From an uncultured Chitinophagaceae bacterium (lineage in GTDB: Bacteria > Bacteroidota > Bacteroidia > Chitinophagales > Chitinophagaceae), in the NCBI GenBank assembly GCA_937862815.1, contig CALMED010000046.1, positions 1 to 53,387 of the forward strand: a stretch of 53,387 bases of DNA. The letters are read 5' to 3'. Positions 1 through 9,967 of the stretch are shown here, piece by piece. Below the pieces are notes generated by a model that had not been told where the DNA came from, did not search any database, and saw nothing but the letters and a program-made list of their open reading frames with translations. Both the position numbers and the translations under genes were made by a program. Positions within the stretch are counted from its first letter, which is position 1. The number at the start of each line of letters is the position of its first letter.

Positions 1-521
1 ACCCAATAGGGTTTCAGTGCTTCGGTTACCATCACGGGTCCCAGGTCGCTGCCTCCAATACCAATGTTTACGATAAAGCGGATGGGTTTTCCGGTATATC
101 CCTTCCATGCACCACTGTGGATCCGCTGGCAAAAATGTTGCATGTGCGCCAGTACCCGCTTTACGTCGGGCATCACGTCGGTTCCGTCCACATAAACCGG
201 TTGATCGGAAAAGTTGCGGAGAGCGGTATGCAGCACGGCCCGGTTTTCGGTGTGGTTGATTTTTTCCCCGGCAAACAGGTCGCGTACTGCACCGGGTATC
301 CCGCAGGCTTCTGCCAGTTCCCGCAGCAGTTGCAGGGTTTCCGGGGTGATCCGGTTTTTGGAATAATCCAGTACCAGGTCTTCGGCACAGCAGCTGAAAC
401 GGGTAAACCGGTTGGGGTCCTGCCGGAACAGTTCCCGCAGATGAATTGATTTCATTGCTTCGGCATGCCTGCTCAGTTGTTGCCAGGCTGCGGTGGTGGT
501 GGGGTTGATGGCGGGGAGCAT
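1..521 (-). CDS. pgi: Glucose-6-phosphate isomerase, N-terminal part (cut by window edge)
   Basis: Interconverts glucose 6-phosphate and fructose 6-phosphate in cytoplasmic glycolysis and gluconeogenesis. The reading frame starts at the ATG at 521 (complement) and runs off the left edge, so only about 173 N-terminal residues are visible. They contain [14 protein letters not shown] and, at the window edge, the family signature [10 protein letters not shown], which sits in the sugar-phosphate-binding SIS domain. The next gene on the same strand, ribF, ends 17 bases away, so the two may be cotranscribed with ribF first. Identity is secure from the signature; the C-terminal catalytic part cannot be checked here. 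Confidence 0.93.
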   Translation of the reverse strand, partial: MLPAINPTTTAAWQQLSRHAEAMKSIHLRELFRQDPNRFTRFSCCAEDLVLDYSKNRITPETLQLLRELAEACGIPGAVRDLFAGEKINHTENRAVLHTALRNFSDQPVYVDGTDVMPDVKRVLAHMQHFCQRIHSGAWKGYTGKPIRFIVNIGIGGSDLGPVMVTEALKPYW

Positions 522-537
522 AGTTAGTTGTAATGAG

Positions 538-1479
538 TTATTGTGAAAAGTGGTGCAGCAGTTGCTGTGCTGTAACAGCGTCGTGGTTCAGCTGGGTTTT
601 TAATTCTCCGATGCCGCTGAATTTCTGCTCGCTGCGGATAAAATGATGCAGCCACACGGTAAGGTGGCGTCCGTAAATATCTTCATCAAAGTCGAACAAA
701 TGCACTTCAATCACATGGCGGCTTCCGTCCACGGTGGGGCGAACGCCGATGTTCATCATCCCTTTCAGCAGGCGGTTTTCTCCTTCCAGTTGTGCGGTAA
801 CGGTGTACACGCCGTTGCCGGGGATGAGCTTGCCGGGGTCGTTGATCTGGAGGTTGGCGGTGGGATAGCCGATGGTGCGCCCCAGCTGGTTGCCCACAAT
901 GATGTATCCTTTGAAGGAGTAGGGATGTCCCAGGTAGGCCGTGGCTGTATCCACCCGGCCGGCCAGCAAGGCTTCGCGTATTTTGGTGGAGCTGATGATG
1001 GAGTCGTTGATGAGCTGTTCATCAATTTCCTGCACCTGGTAGCCCAGTTCGGAGGCGTATTTTTCCAGCAGCCTGAAGTCTCCTTCCCGCCTGTTGCCGA
1101 ATTTGTGATCGTACCCGATGATGATGGTACAGGGGTGGAAACGGGCGACGAGAAAATCGCGGATGTACTGCTCCGCACTCAGGGCGGCAAAGGCGGGTGT
1201 AAAGGGCACCACCACCAGGTTGTGCACCCCGTATTTGCGCAGGAGGATGATCCGCTCTTCCAGCGTGGTCAGTTCTTTCAGGTTGAGCGCGGGATTCACC
1301 ACTTTGCGGGGGTGGGGATTGAAGGTGATGAGCACCGATTCACCGCCGCAGCTTCGGGTCTGCTCCAGCACCTGCCGGATGATCTGCTGGTGCCCGAGGT
1401 GTACGCCGTCGAAGGTGCCGATGGTAACCACCGCCTGGGGGAAGGCGGGCAGGGCGTCCGGGTTGCGGTAAACTTTCAT
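538..1479 (-). CDS. ribF: Bifunctional riboflavin kinase / FAD synthetase RibF
   Basis: Phosphorylates riboflavin to FMN and adenylylates FMN to FAD in the cytoplasm. The 313-residue length is typical of the family. The N-terminal FAD-synthetase (nucleotidyltransferase) domain shows [10 protein letters not shown] at residues 21-30, GYDHKFG near 122 and [12 protein letters not shown] near 163, the equivalent of the ISSTxIR motif. The C-terminal riboflavin-kinase domain starts around residue 180 with [11 protein letters not shown] near 200. It is divergent from purM: 79 bases separate the two starts, and purM has a recognisable promoter there. Probably transcribed with pgi downstream. Confidence 0.96.
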   Translation of the reverse strand: MKVYRNPDALPAFPQAVVTIGTFDGVHLGHQQIIRQVLEQTRSCGGESVLITFNPHPRKVVNPALNLKELTTLEERIILLRKYGVHNLVVVPFTPAFAALSAEQYIRDFLVARFHPCTIIIGYDHKFGNRREGDFRLLEKYASELGYQVQEIDEQLINDSIISSTKIREALLAGRVDTATAYLGHPYSFKGYIIVGNQLGRTIGYPTANLQINDPGKLIPGNGVYTVTAQLEGENRLLKGMMNIGVRPTVDGSRHVIEVHLFDFDEDIYGRHLTVWLHHFIRSEQKFSGIGELKTQLNHDAVTAQQLLHHFSQ

Positions 1480-1511
1480 AGCCGTGGTAAAGCGGGTGCA
1501 AATCTAATCAT

Positions 1512-1542
1512 TTTGCGGCGGTGCGCAGAAGCAGTAGTTTTG
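1512..1542 (+). promoter_or_regulatory. Bacteroidota-type promoter of purM
   Basis: TTTG at 1512-1515 is followed, after 19 bases, by TAGTTTTG at 1535-1542. This matches the Bacteroidota -33/-7 consensus (TTTG, 19-21 bases, TAnnTTTG). It predicts a start of transcription about 4-8 bases past 1542 and a leader of roughly 10 bases before the purM ATG at 1559. Assigned from sequence only. Confidence 0.72.
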
Positions 1543-1558
1543 CGGCAACTCAACCTGT

Positions 1559-2731
1559 ATGTCGCTTTACAACCAGCGGGGCGTCTCCGCACAGAAAGAA
1601 GAAGTGCACCAGGCCATCCGTCACCTCGATCAGGGATTGTACCCGCATGCCTTCTGCAAGCTGTACCCCGACTACCTCGGCAGTGACGATGGCTATGTAA
1701 ATGTAACACATGCCGACGGCGCCGGAACCAAAAGTATCCTGGCCTATCTCTACTGGAAAGAAACCGGTGACCTGTCGGTTTGGAAAGGTATTGCGCAGGA
1801 CGCCATTGTAATGAACCTCGATGATCTGTTGTGCGTGGGCATCTGCGATAATATCCTGTTTTCGTCTACGGTTGACCGTAATAAGACCCTCATCCCCGGC
1901 GAAGTGCTGGAACAGATCATCCAGGGGTCGGCTGAATTGTTTGATCAGCTCAGGGAGTCTGGCGTTAACATTCATTATCTCGGCGGTGAAACCGCCGATG
2001 TGGGTGATGTGGTGCGTACCATAGCGGTGAACGGCACCATGACCGCCCGCTGGCCGAAAGATAAAGTGGTTACCAATGAAAAAATCCGCCCCGGCGATGT
2101 AATCGTGGGACTGGCAGGTTTTGGGCAGGCAGCTTATGAGTCATCCTACAACAGCGGTTTGGGGAGTAACGGTCTCACCAGCGCCCGGCACGATGTGCTC
2201 AGCAAGTTCTATGCACAGCAGTACCCCGAGTCGTATGAACCCCGTTTACCGGAAGAGGTGGTCTACATCGGCCGGCACCGGCTCACCGATGCGGTTACGC
2301 TGCCAACAGGCGAAACCACCAGCATGGGCCGGTTGCTGCTGTCACCCACACGTACGTTTGCCCCGGTGTTGAAGGAAATCCTCACCACCCGTTTCGACGC
2401 GGTGCACGGACTGGTTCACTGCAGCGGCGGCGGGCAGACCAAATGCCTCAAATACCTGCCCGGCGCGATGCGAGTGGTGAAGGATAATCTTTTCCAGCCG
2501 CCCGTCATTTTCGACCTCATACAGGAAGCCTCCGGCTCCGATGCCCGCGAAATGTACCAGGTGTTTAATATGGGTACCCGCCTCGAAATTTACACTACAC
2601 TGGCCGACGCGGAGGAACTGATCCGCACAGCAAACAGGTATGGCGTGGAAGCCCGGGTCATCGGGCGGGTGGAGGAAGCGCCGGAGAAGCAACTCGAAAT
2701 AGTTTTGCCGGGCGAAACCCTCCGTTTTTAA
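1559..2731 (+). CDS. purM: Phosphoribosylformylglycinamidine cyclo-ligase (AIR synthetase)
   Basis: Closes FGAM to 5-aminoimidazole ribonucleotide with ATP in purine synthesis. The 390 residues contain HADGAGTKS at 51-59 (the family's DGxGTK phosphate-binding segment), MNLDDLLCVG at about 85-94, and a glycine-rich VHCSGGGQTK segment near residue 285. It is longer than the usual enzyme of about 345 residues; my recollection is that a form near 390 residues is normal in Bacteroidota. The ATG at 1559 lies just after a good promoter. The gene is followed 35 bases later by ftsE on the same strand, which has its own -7 box, so the two are probably neighbours rather than a functional unit. Confidence 0.92.
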   Translation: MSLYNQRGVSAQKEEVHQAIRHLDQGLYPHAFCKLYPDYLGSDDGYVNVTHADGAGTKSILAYLYWKETGDLSVWKGIAQDAIVMNLDDLLCVGICDNILFSSTVDRNKTLIPGEVLEQIIQGSAELFDQLRESGVNIHYLGGETADVGDVVRTIAVNGTMTARWPKDKVVTNEKIRPGDVIVGLAGFGQAAYESSYNSGLGSNGLTSARHDVLSKFYAQQYPESYEPRLPEEVVYIGRHRLTDAVTLPTGETTSMGRLLLSPTRTFAPVLKEILTTRFDAVHGLVHCSGGGQTKCLKYLPGAMRVVKDNLFQPPVIFDLIQEASGSDAREMYQVFNMGTRLEIYTTLADAEELIRTANRYGVEARVIGRVEEAPEKQLEIVLPGETLRF

Positions 2732-2744
2732 CTTTTTTTACCGC

Positions 2745-2752
2745 TACTTTTG
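2745..2752 (+). promoter_or_regulatory. Probable -7 box of the ftsE promoter
   Basis: TACTTTTG fits the Bacteroidota -7 consensus TAnnTTTG exactly and lies 14 bases before the ftsE ATG, in the 35-base gap after purM. No clear TTG stands at the expected -33 distance (the region is T-rich), so support comes from one element only. Confidence 0.45.
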
Positions 2753-2766
2753 TTGAAACTTACAGC

Positions 2767-3453
<687 letters not shown>

Positions 3454-4547
3454 GTTGCCGGGCGTGTGCTGCATTATCGTAATGCTGCATCAGTATGCCT
3501 TGCCGCGTTTCCGCTTCTTCTTCTGTAAAAGGCTGGTGAAACAGCCGGAAAATGGTGTACTTGAGCAATGCCGCGTTGTCGGCCGTATGACAGACCTTCT
3601 CCAGGTGGGTACCTGCCAGCATGTTGCTGTTGGTCACCACATGCCGCCCGCCAAACACCGCGTTCATCAGTTTCAGTTTTATGCCGTTGGTGGTGAAGGC
3701 CGGCAGGATGTGTACCTGGGCCTTGGCAATGAGATCGTTCATTTCTGATTCTGAGGGATTTTCAACGATGCAGGTATGTTGCCGCCGGTGGGCCAGCTCC
3801 ACGAGGCGGGGCGCCGGATCTTTACCGGCCACCACAAACGGAATTTCCAGGTCGTTGAAAATTTTCTCCAGCAGCCAGGTGGCTGCTTTCTCGTTTTCCG
3901 CTACCGAAAGATTGCCGTGATACAGCGCAAACGTACCGCTGCCGGGCTGGGAGGTAACCAGGCGGTGAGGGACGAAGGCGGGCAGCACCTGCACCTGCGG
4001 AGCCTTCCACACCCGGCGGCAGGTGCCGGCGTCAATATCAGAAATCGGAAGTAGCAGGTTTTGGGCGGCGATTGTTTTTTCGTAGCGGCCCAGCATCCGG
4101 CTTTCGTGGTGGTAATAGGCTTTTTTAACCAGCGAACGCTCCCATTGGGCCAGCTGCCGGTAGTATTCCTGCTCCACATTGTGCATCCGCACGGCCACCC
4201 GGCGGTTGGGGAGCATGCCGGCATGAAGACCATAGGTGCTATGCATCCCTTCCAGCAGCACCGGGTCATCGTCTTCCTGTAATCGCTGCCACAAGGCAGG
4301 GTGGTTGCGGGAAGCGACGATATAGGGAAGGTTGAGCGACAGTCCTTTGTGTCCCTCCGAACGCTGGTAGTAGTGCACCTCGCTGCAGTAATTGAGCAAT
4401 GCTTTCTGTTCACCCCGTCCGTATTCAAAGCAGTGCAGTTTGATGCGTACACCCTGTTCGTGCAGGGCGCGGATACGCCAGAAAACGTCCACCACACCGC
4501 CATAGTCGGCCGGGAAAGGAACATCAAACGCAACAAGATGAATGGAA

Positions 4548-5672
4548 TCAGCCAAGTAGTTGGGAATAAAAGTTGAGTAATACGGTTTCTTCCTGCGCCC
4601 AGTGCAACACTTTTCCCGCTTCCAGGCAATTTCGCTGAAGACGTTCATATAGAACAGCATCCCGTAGTAAAAGGTTGAGTCCGGCAGCGATGGAAGCGGC
4701 TGAGGTATCGTCTATCAGCACTGCCACTTCGTAAATTTCGTTGATGCTGCGGTACGAGGGGTAGTTGACGCAGAGCTGGGGTATCCCGGCCTGGATGTAG
4801 TCGAAGAACCGGTTGGCCAGGGAATAATAGTTGCTGAGACCGTTGTTTTCAAACAGGGTGATACCCGCATAGGCGGTGGGGGTGACCTGCTGCAGGACCG
4901 CCGGTGTTGCTTTTCCCTGCAGCAGTACGCGGTTGTCCAGCCCTTCCCGGCGGATCAGCTGCCGGGTTTGCTCCAGAAAGTTTCCGTCGCCGTAAATATG
5001 AAGGGGGGCCGCCACCTCTTTCATGGCGGGAATCAGGGTTTCAAAGCAGCGGCCTTCGTTCACCGCCCCCTGGTACAGGATGAGCCTGTCCCGCTGGCCA
5101 TGGCCTTCCTGCTTTTTTAGGGCAGGCTCCTGCCGGGGCAGGGGCAGGTTCCGCACCACTGCGTAATGCACCCCGTACATCCGCTCAAATTCCGCGGCAA
5201 TGGGGGCGCAAACCGTGTACCCTTGCGGAAAGCGGGGTACGGCCAGCCGCTCAATCCATTTCCAGATGCGGTAGCGGGAGGGACGGCTCACGATTTCCTT
5301 CATTTCACAGAACAGCTCATGGGCGTCGTAGACCCGCTTGCTACCGCGGATTGCAGACACCAGCAGGCAGGGGAGGATGGTGTCGAGGTCAATGGCACAA
5401 TGCACATTGGCCCGGCGCAGCAACAGCCAGAAAAACAGGCGCAGGTTGTATTCGGCGTAAAAAAGCGGACCTTTCCGGAACCGGCAGGGCAGGCGCACCT
5501 GGCGGAAAGGGCGGCTTTCCAGCGGAAGGGATCCCGGCAGCCGGCGCCCTACGAGGGTGACCCTGTAGCCATTGGTTACCAGCGAGTTACAGATACGGAT
5601 CATCCGCTGATCGTAAGTCAGATCATTGGTAACGGTGCAGATAATGTGTGGGGCGGGAGCCATTGGCGCCAA
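4548..5672 (-). CDS. Glycosyltransferase, GT4-like (first gene of pair)
   Basis: A 374-residue GT-B-fold glycosyltransferase, probably acting on cell-surface glycans; the substrate cannot be read from sequence. The N-terminus has HIICTVTNDLTYDQRMIRI, a common opening in Bacteroidota glycosyltransferases. RVYDAHELFCEM near residue 118 resembles the acceptor side, and the C-terminal half carries ILYQGAVNEGRCFE and LHIYGDGNFLEQ typical of the GT4 donor domain. It precedes and overlaps by 8 bases the second glycosyltransferase, so the pair is an operon. No polymerase or flippase accompanies them, so this is not a full polysaccharide locus. Confidence 0.82.
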   Translation of the reverse strand: MAPMAPAPHIICTVTNDLTYDQRMIRICNSLVTNGYRVTLVGRRLPGSLPLESRPFRQVRLPCRFRKGPLFYAEYNLRLFFWLLLRRANVHCAIDLDTILPCLLVSAIRGSKRVYDAHELFCEMKEIVSRPSRYRIWKWIERLAVPRFPQGYTVCAPIAAEFERMYGVHYAVVRNLPLPRQEPALKKQEGHGQRDRLILYQGAVNEGRCFETLIPAMKEVAAPLHIYGDGNFLEQTRQLIRREGLDNRVLLQGKATPAVLQQVTPTAYAGITLFENNGLSNYYSLANRFFDYIQAGIPQLCVNYPSYRSINEIYEVAVLIDDTSAASIAAGLNLLLRDAVLYERLQRNCLEAGKVLHWAQEETVLLNFYSQLLG

Positions 5673-5743
5673 ATTTCCGGAATTGTAGGCGTAGCTTCAA
5701 AAAAATCCGGCTCCGAATTTCTTCCGGAATCACCGGAATTCTT

Positions 5744-5751
5744 TACCTTTG
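5744..5751 (+). promoter_or_regulatory. Probable -7 box of the rpsO promoter
   Basis: TACCTTTG matches TAnnTTTG exactly. It predicts a leader of about 43 bases before the rpsO ATG at 5801. No clear -33 TTG is seen. Just upstream, TTCCGG and CCGGAA (5722-5738) form a short inverted repeat of unknown role. Confidence 0.45.
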
Positions 5752-5800
5752 CCGCCACTTTATAGAGATGTAATTTTTGGATGTTCTAAAAAAAACTGAG

Positions 5801-6073
5801 ATGTCAGCATTAACGAAAGAAAAAAAAGCCTCCATTTTCGAAAATTTTGGCGGCAAAGCTTCCAACACCGGCTCCATTGAAGCCCAGGTGGCCCTGCTCA
5901 CCGAACGCATCAACCACATTTCGGGTCATTTGAAGCAAAACAAAAAGGACTTTTCCTCCAACCGCGGCCTGATGCAGCTGGTAGGTAAGCGCAAGCGTCT
6001 GCTTTCTTACCTCAGCAAGACCAACCTGCAAGGGTACCGTGCACTCATTGAAAAGTTAGGTCTCCGTAAATAA
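5801..6073 (+). CDS. rpsO: 30S ribosomal protein S15
   Basis: Primary 16S rRNA-binding protein of the small-subunit platform. With the start at the ATG at 5801 it is 90 residues, the usual S15 size. An in-frame TTG at 5777 would add eight residues not expected in the family. Recognisable S15 segments are TGSIEAQVALLTERI, a conserved HISGHLKQNKKDFSS region, GLMQLVGKRKRLLSYL and YRALIEKLGLR. It lies upstream of pnp on the same strand, an order shared by many bacteria, but a 153-base gap with a hairpin separates them here. Confidence 0.97.
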   Translation: MSALTKEKKASIFENFGGKASNTGSIEAQVALLTERINHISGHLKQNKKDFSSNRGLMQLVGKRKRLLSYLSKTNLQGYRALIEKLGLRK

Positions 6074-6098
6074 ACGGTCATGCGATAAACAACATTTT

Positions 6099-6134
6099 CC
6101 CAACCGGTTTCAAATCTGTTGGGATTTTGTTTTT
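6099..6134 (+). terminator. Possible intrinsic terminator after rpsO
   Basis: CCCAAC at 6099-6104 and GTTGGG at 6118-6123 pair across a 13-base loop and are followed by an interrupted T-run to 6134. The stem is short, so it may be only a partial terminator or a processing site between rpsO and pnp. Confidence 0.4.
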
Positions 6135-6226
6135 GCATCCGTTCGACTTTCATTTTTTCATCCGATTTACGGTGTCCTTCTTTGCGATTGCACAGCCTTG
6201 CATCGTAAATCACAATTTCCGGATTT

Positions 6227-8392
6227 ATGTTATCTCAACCCATCAGCAAGTCCTTTGACCTGGGCGACGGCCGAATTGTGTCCATCGAGACCGGTAAGTT
6301 AGCCCGCCAGGCCGACGGTGCTGTTACCGTGCGCCAGGGGAACTGCATCCTCCTCGCCACCGTAGTGGCCAACAAAGAACCCCGGGAAGGCCAGGATTTC
6401 TTCCCGCTTTCCGTGGATTACCAGGAAAAATTTGCCTCTGCCGGGCGCATTCCCGGTTCGTTCTTCAAGCGGGAAGCCCGTTTGAACGATTATGAAATTC
6501 TGACCAGCCGCCTGGTTGACCGGGCCCTGCGTCCCCTCTTCCCCGAAGATTACCTATGCGAAGTGCAGGTACTCATCAGCCTCGTTTCTTCCGATGCGGA
6601 AGTAATGCCCGATGCCATGGCCTGCCTGGCCGCTTCGGCCGCCCTTGCCGTTTCCGATATTCCCATCAAGGAAATCATTTCCGAAGTACGGATCGGGATC
6701 GTTGACGGCGAAATGGTGGTGAATCCCAGCCGCAGCCAACTGGAGATGGCCAGCGCCGAATTTATCATTGCCGCCACCGAAAAGAACCTGATGATGGTGG
6801 AAGGTGAAGCCAGCGAGTGCAGCGAGGAAGACCTCGTAAAAGCCCTGCAGGTGGCGCACGACGCCATCCGGGTACAGATCCGCGCCCAGGAAGAACTGCG
6901 GGCCGCCGTTGGCGTAACCGGCAAGCGCGAGTATAAAAAGCCCGAAAGCAACGAGGAAATCAACCAGAAAGTGATTGCCTTTGCCAAGGATAAAGTATAC
7001 CAGATTGCCCGGGCCGGCAGCACCAAAAACGTGCGCAGCGAAGCGTTCGACCTCCTGAAACAGGAAGTGGTGGCCATGCTGGGTGAAGAAGCAACGGACC
7101 TGGATAAAAAACTCGCCAAGAAGTATTTTGAAGATCTGAAGTGGGAAGTGGTGCGGGATATGATCCTGGAAGAGCGCATCCGTCTTGACGGCCGCCAGCT
7201 CGACCAGGTACGCCCCCTCGCCATGGAAGTGGAGCCCCTGCCCACACCCCACGGCTCGGCTCTGTTCACCCGCGGCGAAACCCAGTCGCTCACCACCGTA
7301 ACCCTGGGTACCAAACTCGACGAACTGCTGGTGGAAAGCGCCGCCAAGTCGGACTATACCAAGTTCATCCTTCATTACAATTTCCCTCCCTTCTCCACCG
7401 GTGAAGTGAAGATGATGCGGGGCCCCGGCCGCCGCGAAGTGGGCCATGGCAACCTGGCCATGCGTTCGCTCCGCCAGATGATGCCGGGTAGCGAATACCC
7501 CTACACCGTACGGATTGTGAGCGATATCCTTGAGTCGAACGGTTCCTCTTCCATGGCTACTGTGTGCGCCGGTTCGCTGGCCCTCATGGATGCCGGCGTA
7601 CCTGTGCAGAAGCACGTGAGCGGTGTGGCCATGGGGTTGATTACGCGTGGCGATGGCAAATATGCCATCCTCACCGACATTCTGGGCGACGAGGATCACC
7701 TGGGGGATATGGACTTCAAAGTAACCGGTACCCGCCAGGGCATCTGCGGGGTACAGATGGACATCAAAGTGGATGGCCTCAGCATGGAAGTGATGCGGGA
7801 AGCGCTGGAGCAGGCACGCAAAGGCCGCCTGCACATACTCGATGCCATGTACGAGTGCATGGACGAGCCGCGCCCCGAAGTGAAGCCGCACGCACCGCGT
7901 ATGGAGAAACTGTTCATTGACAAGGAATTTATTGGTGCCGTGATCGGGCCCCAGGGTAAAGTGATCCAGGAGATCCAACGCGAAACCGGAACCACCATCA
8001 CCATCGAAGAGATTGGCAACTACGGTGAAGTAAGCATCTTCTCGCCGGCCAAGGAAGGACTGGAGAAAGCGGTGGCCTGGGTGAAGGGCATTGTTGCCGT
8101 TCCCGAAGTGGGCAGTGTGTACGAAGCCACGGTGAAAGGCATCAAGGAATTCGGCGCCTTCGTGGAGTTCCTGCCCAAAAAGGAAGGACTGCTGCACATC
8201 TCCGAGATCAGCTGGAAGCGTCTCGAAAGCATGGAAGGCATGTTCAGGGTCGGCGATGTGGTGAAGGTGAAACTCATCGGAATTGATCACAAGACCGGTA
8301 AATTCAAGCTCAGCCGCAAGGCCCTCATGCCCAAGCCAGATCAGGCGCCCCGCCAGGACCGCCCGCGGCAGGGAGAAGGCGAAGAGGTCTGA
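6227..8392 (+). CDS. pnp: Polyribonucleotide nucleotidyltransferase (PNPase)
   Basis: Phosphorolytic 3'-to-5' exoribonuclease of mRNA turnover, a trimeric cytoplasmic enzyme. Its 721 residues show the full architecture: a first RNase PH domain beginning FDLGDGRIVSIETGKLARQA, a helical linker, a second RNase PH domain with LFTRGETQSLTTVTLGT and MMRGPGRREVGHGNLAMR, a KH domain around residues 560-620 (FIGAVIGPQGKVIQEIQ) and a C-terminal S1 domain from about 627 (VYEATVKGIKEFGAFVEF). The start at 6227 gives the expected N-terminus. A perfect terminator follows 28 bases after the stop and leads straight into prmA. A 633-codon open frame on the opposite strand is a shadow. Confidence 0.98.
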   Translation: MLSQPISKSFDLGDGRIVSIETGKLARQADGAVTVRQGNCILLATVVANKEPREGQDFFPLSVDYQEKFASAGRIPGSFFKREARLNDYEILTSRLVDRALRPLFPEDYLCEVQVLISLVSSDAEVMPDAMACLAASAALAVSDIPIKEIISEVRIGIVDGEMVVNPSRSQLEMASAEFIIAATEKNLMMVEGEASECSEEDLVKALQVAHDAIRVQIRAQEELRAAVGVTGKREYKKPESNEEINQKVIAFAKDKVYQIARAGSTKNVRSEAFDLLKQEVVAMLGEEATDLDKKLAKKYFEDLKWEVVRDMILEERIRLDGRQLDQVRPLAMEVEPLPTPHGSALFTRGETQSLTTVTLGTKLDELLVESAAKSDYTKFILHYNFPPFSTGEVKMMRGPGRREVGHGNLAMRSLRQMMPGSEYPYTVRIVSDILESNGSSSMATVCAGSLALMDAGVPVQKHVSGVAMGLITRGDGKYAILTDILGDEDHLGDMDFKVTGTRQGICGVQMDIKVDGLSMEVMREALEQARKGRLHILDAMYECMDEPRPEVKPHAPRMEKLFIDKEFIGAVIGPQGKVIQEIQRETGTTITIEEIGNYGEVSIFSPAKEGLEKAVAWVKGIVAVPEVGSVYEATVKGIKEFGAFVEFLPKKEGLLHISEISWKRLESMEGMFRVGDVVKVKLIGIDHKTGKFKLSRKALMPKPDQAPRQDRPRQGEGEEV

Positions 8393-8419
8393 TACTTCCG
8401 GTAAATAACAGAACTTTAC

Positions 8420-8446
8420 GGTCCCGTAACAACGGGACCTTTTTTT
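8420..8446 (+). terminator. Strong intrinsic terminator between pnp and prmA, T-tract touching the prmA ATG
   Basis: GGTCCCGT (8420-8427) and ACGGGACC (8432-8439) form a perfect 8-bp stem with the loop AACA. Seven Ts follow (8440-8446), and the prmA ATG begins at 8447 without a single intervening base. As a pnp terminator it is textbook; its position relative to the next gene is odd. Confidence 0.88.
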
Positions 8447-9274
8447 ATGCAGCATTACATCCAGGTAACCATCCGCGGTCTGCTAACGGGCCAGGCCGAA
8501 ATCCTCATTGCCCTGTTGAGCGAAGCGGGTTTTGAAGGTTTTGAAGAGGGAGAGGACGAACTGAAAGCCTGCATTCCGCAGCCGGCCTGGAATCCCGGCC
8601 TGCTGGAGGAGGTGGTGGCGCCCTTTGCCTGCACCTGTACCACGGAACTGCTTCCGCCCCGTAACTGGAATGCCGAATGGGAGCAGCAATACCAACCCGT
8701 TATTGTAGACGGTTTCGCCGGCGTGCGGGCCCATTTCCATCCGCCGCTCAGCGGGGTGGAATACGAAATCATCATTACGCCCCAGATGAGTTTTGGCACC
8801 GGCCACCACGCCACCACCTGGCAGATGCTGTGGCTGATGCGGGAGCTGGACCTGGCCGGCAAGACCGTTTTCGATTTTGGTGCAGGCACCGGCGTGCTGG
8901 CTATCCTTGCGGAAAAGCGCGGGACGGCTGCGGTGCTGGCCATGGACATAGACGACTGGTGCATCGAAAATGCGCTGGAGAACGCGGAACGGAACCACTG
9001 CACCCGGTTAGAAGTGATACAAGGCGACGCGCCGCCCGCGGACCGGCAGTTCGATTGCATCCTTGCCAACATCAACCGCCACATTCTGCTGCAGCACATG
9101 CCCCGGCTGGCGAACGCACTTGTGCCGGGTGGCCACCTGCTCATCAGCGGCTTTTATGCCGATGAAAACAACCTGCTGGTGGAGGCTGCAGCCAACACCG
9201 GACTGGCGTTGCAACGTTCTTCGCAGCGCGACAACTGGAGCTGCCTGCAGCTCAAAAAAATAAAACCATTATGA
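8447..9274 (+). CDS. prmA: Ribosomal protein L11 methyltransferase
   Basis: SAM-dependent methylation of ribosomal protein L11 in the cytoplasm. Its 275 residues begin YIQVTIRGLLTGQAEILIALL, a PrmA-like N-terminal substrate-recognition domain. The catalytic domain has MSFGTGHHATT near 117, motif I VFDFGAGTGVLAILAEKRG near 140 and LANINRHIL near 205, where the family has its NxxxxxL motif. The ATG directly follows the T-tract of the pnp terminator, so there is no ordinary leader. Expression must come from read-through, or from a start of transcription inside the hairpin. It overlaps plsY by 4 bases (ATGA). Confidence 0.93.
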   Translation: MQHYIQVTIRGLLTGQAEILIALLSEAGFEGFEEGEDELKACIPQPAWNPGLLEEVVAPFACTCTTELLPPRNWNAEWEQQYQPVIVDGFAGVRAHFHPPLSGVEYEIIITPQMSFGTGHHATTWQMLWLMRELDLAGKTVFDFGAGTGVLAILAEKRGTAAVLAMDIDDWCIENALENAERNHCTRLEVIQGDAPPADRQFDCILANINRHILLQHMPRLANALVPGGHLLISGFYADENNLLVEAAANTGLALQRSSQRDNWSCLQLKKIKPL

Positions 9275-9900
9275 CGGGCGGTTGGTTGCTGCTCCTGGCC
9301 TACCTGCTGGGCTCCATCCCCACCGCGTTGTGGGTGAGCAAACTATTTTTCGGGATTGACATACGCGACCACGGCAGCCGCAACATGGGGGCCTCTAATA
9401 CCTTCCGGGTGCTGGGCCCGGTGTACGGGGTGGTGGTGCTGGTGATTGACCTGTTGAAAGGTGTGGCGGCCGTGCAGCTTGTACGTTACCTGCCCGAAAC
9501 AGCCTGGATGGCCTCCGAGCCCGCTCTCTGGCAGCTACTCCTGGGGCTCACGGCTGTTGCCGGACATGTATTTCCTTTATTTGCCGGTTTCCGGGGCGGC
9601 AAGGGAGTAGCCACCCTCTTTGGTGTGGTAGTGGCCATGCAGCCCTGGATTGCCTTGCTGAGTGTGCTGGCTTTTGTGCTGGTGGTGGCGCTCACCCGCT
9701 ACATCTCGCTGGGTTCACTCACCGGGGTGGCCGTATTTACCGCCTGCGTCTGGTTTGCCTGGCAGGAAGCCGACCCGCTGCTGAAATGGTTTTCAGCCGG
9801 CGCGGCCCTCCTGGTGGTATGGCTGCACCGGGGCAACATCCGCCGGCTCTGGAAAGGAACGGAAAACAAATTCAGTTTCAGAAAGCGCCCCCGGGATTAA
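9271..9900 (+). CDS. plsY: Glycerol-3-phosphate acyltransferase PlsY
   Basis: Integral membrane enzyme that transfers the acyl group of acyl-phosphate to glycerol 3-phosphate, the first step of phospholipid synthesis. It has 209 residues with about five hydrophobic segments. Family motifs are LGSIPTALWVSKLFFGIDIR at the N-terminus, HGSRNMGASNTFRVLG (motif 1, S/G-N-x-GATN-like) near residue 35, HVFPLFAGFRGGKGVAT (motif 2) near 95 and a C-terminal WLHRGNIRRLWKGTENKF (motif 3, H-R-xNI-R-R). Translationally coupled to prmA by the ATGA overlap. Confidence 0.96.
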   Translation: MTGGWLLLLAYLLGSIPTALWVSKLFFGIDIRDHGSRNMGASNTFRVLGPVYGVVVLVIDLLKGVAAVQLVRYLPETAWMASEPALWQLLLGLTAVAGHVFPLFAGFRGGKGVATLFGVVVAMQPWIALLSVLAFVLVVALTRYISLGSLTGVAVFTACVWFAWQEADPLLKWFSAGAALLVVWLHRGNIRRLWKGTENKFSFRKRPRD

Positions 9901-9967
9901 CGTACCTTTATGCTCCCCGTGACCGGGTGGTATGTTTTTTGAAAGTTTCACACCTAAAGGTCTTTTT

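Noticed and set aside
6554..8455. 633-codon open frame opposite pnp
   Set aside because: Entirely antisense to PNPase, which has all its domains. The translation is rich in His, Phe and Gly in the way shadows of this codon use are.
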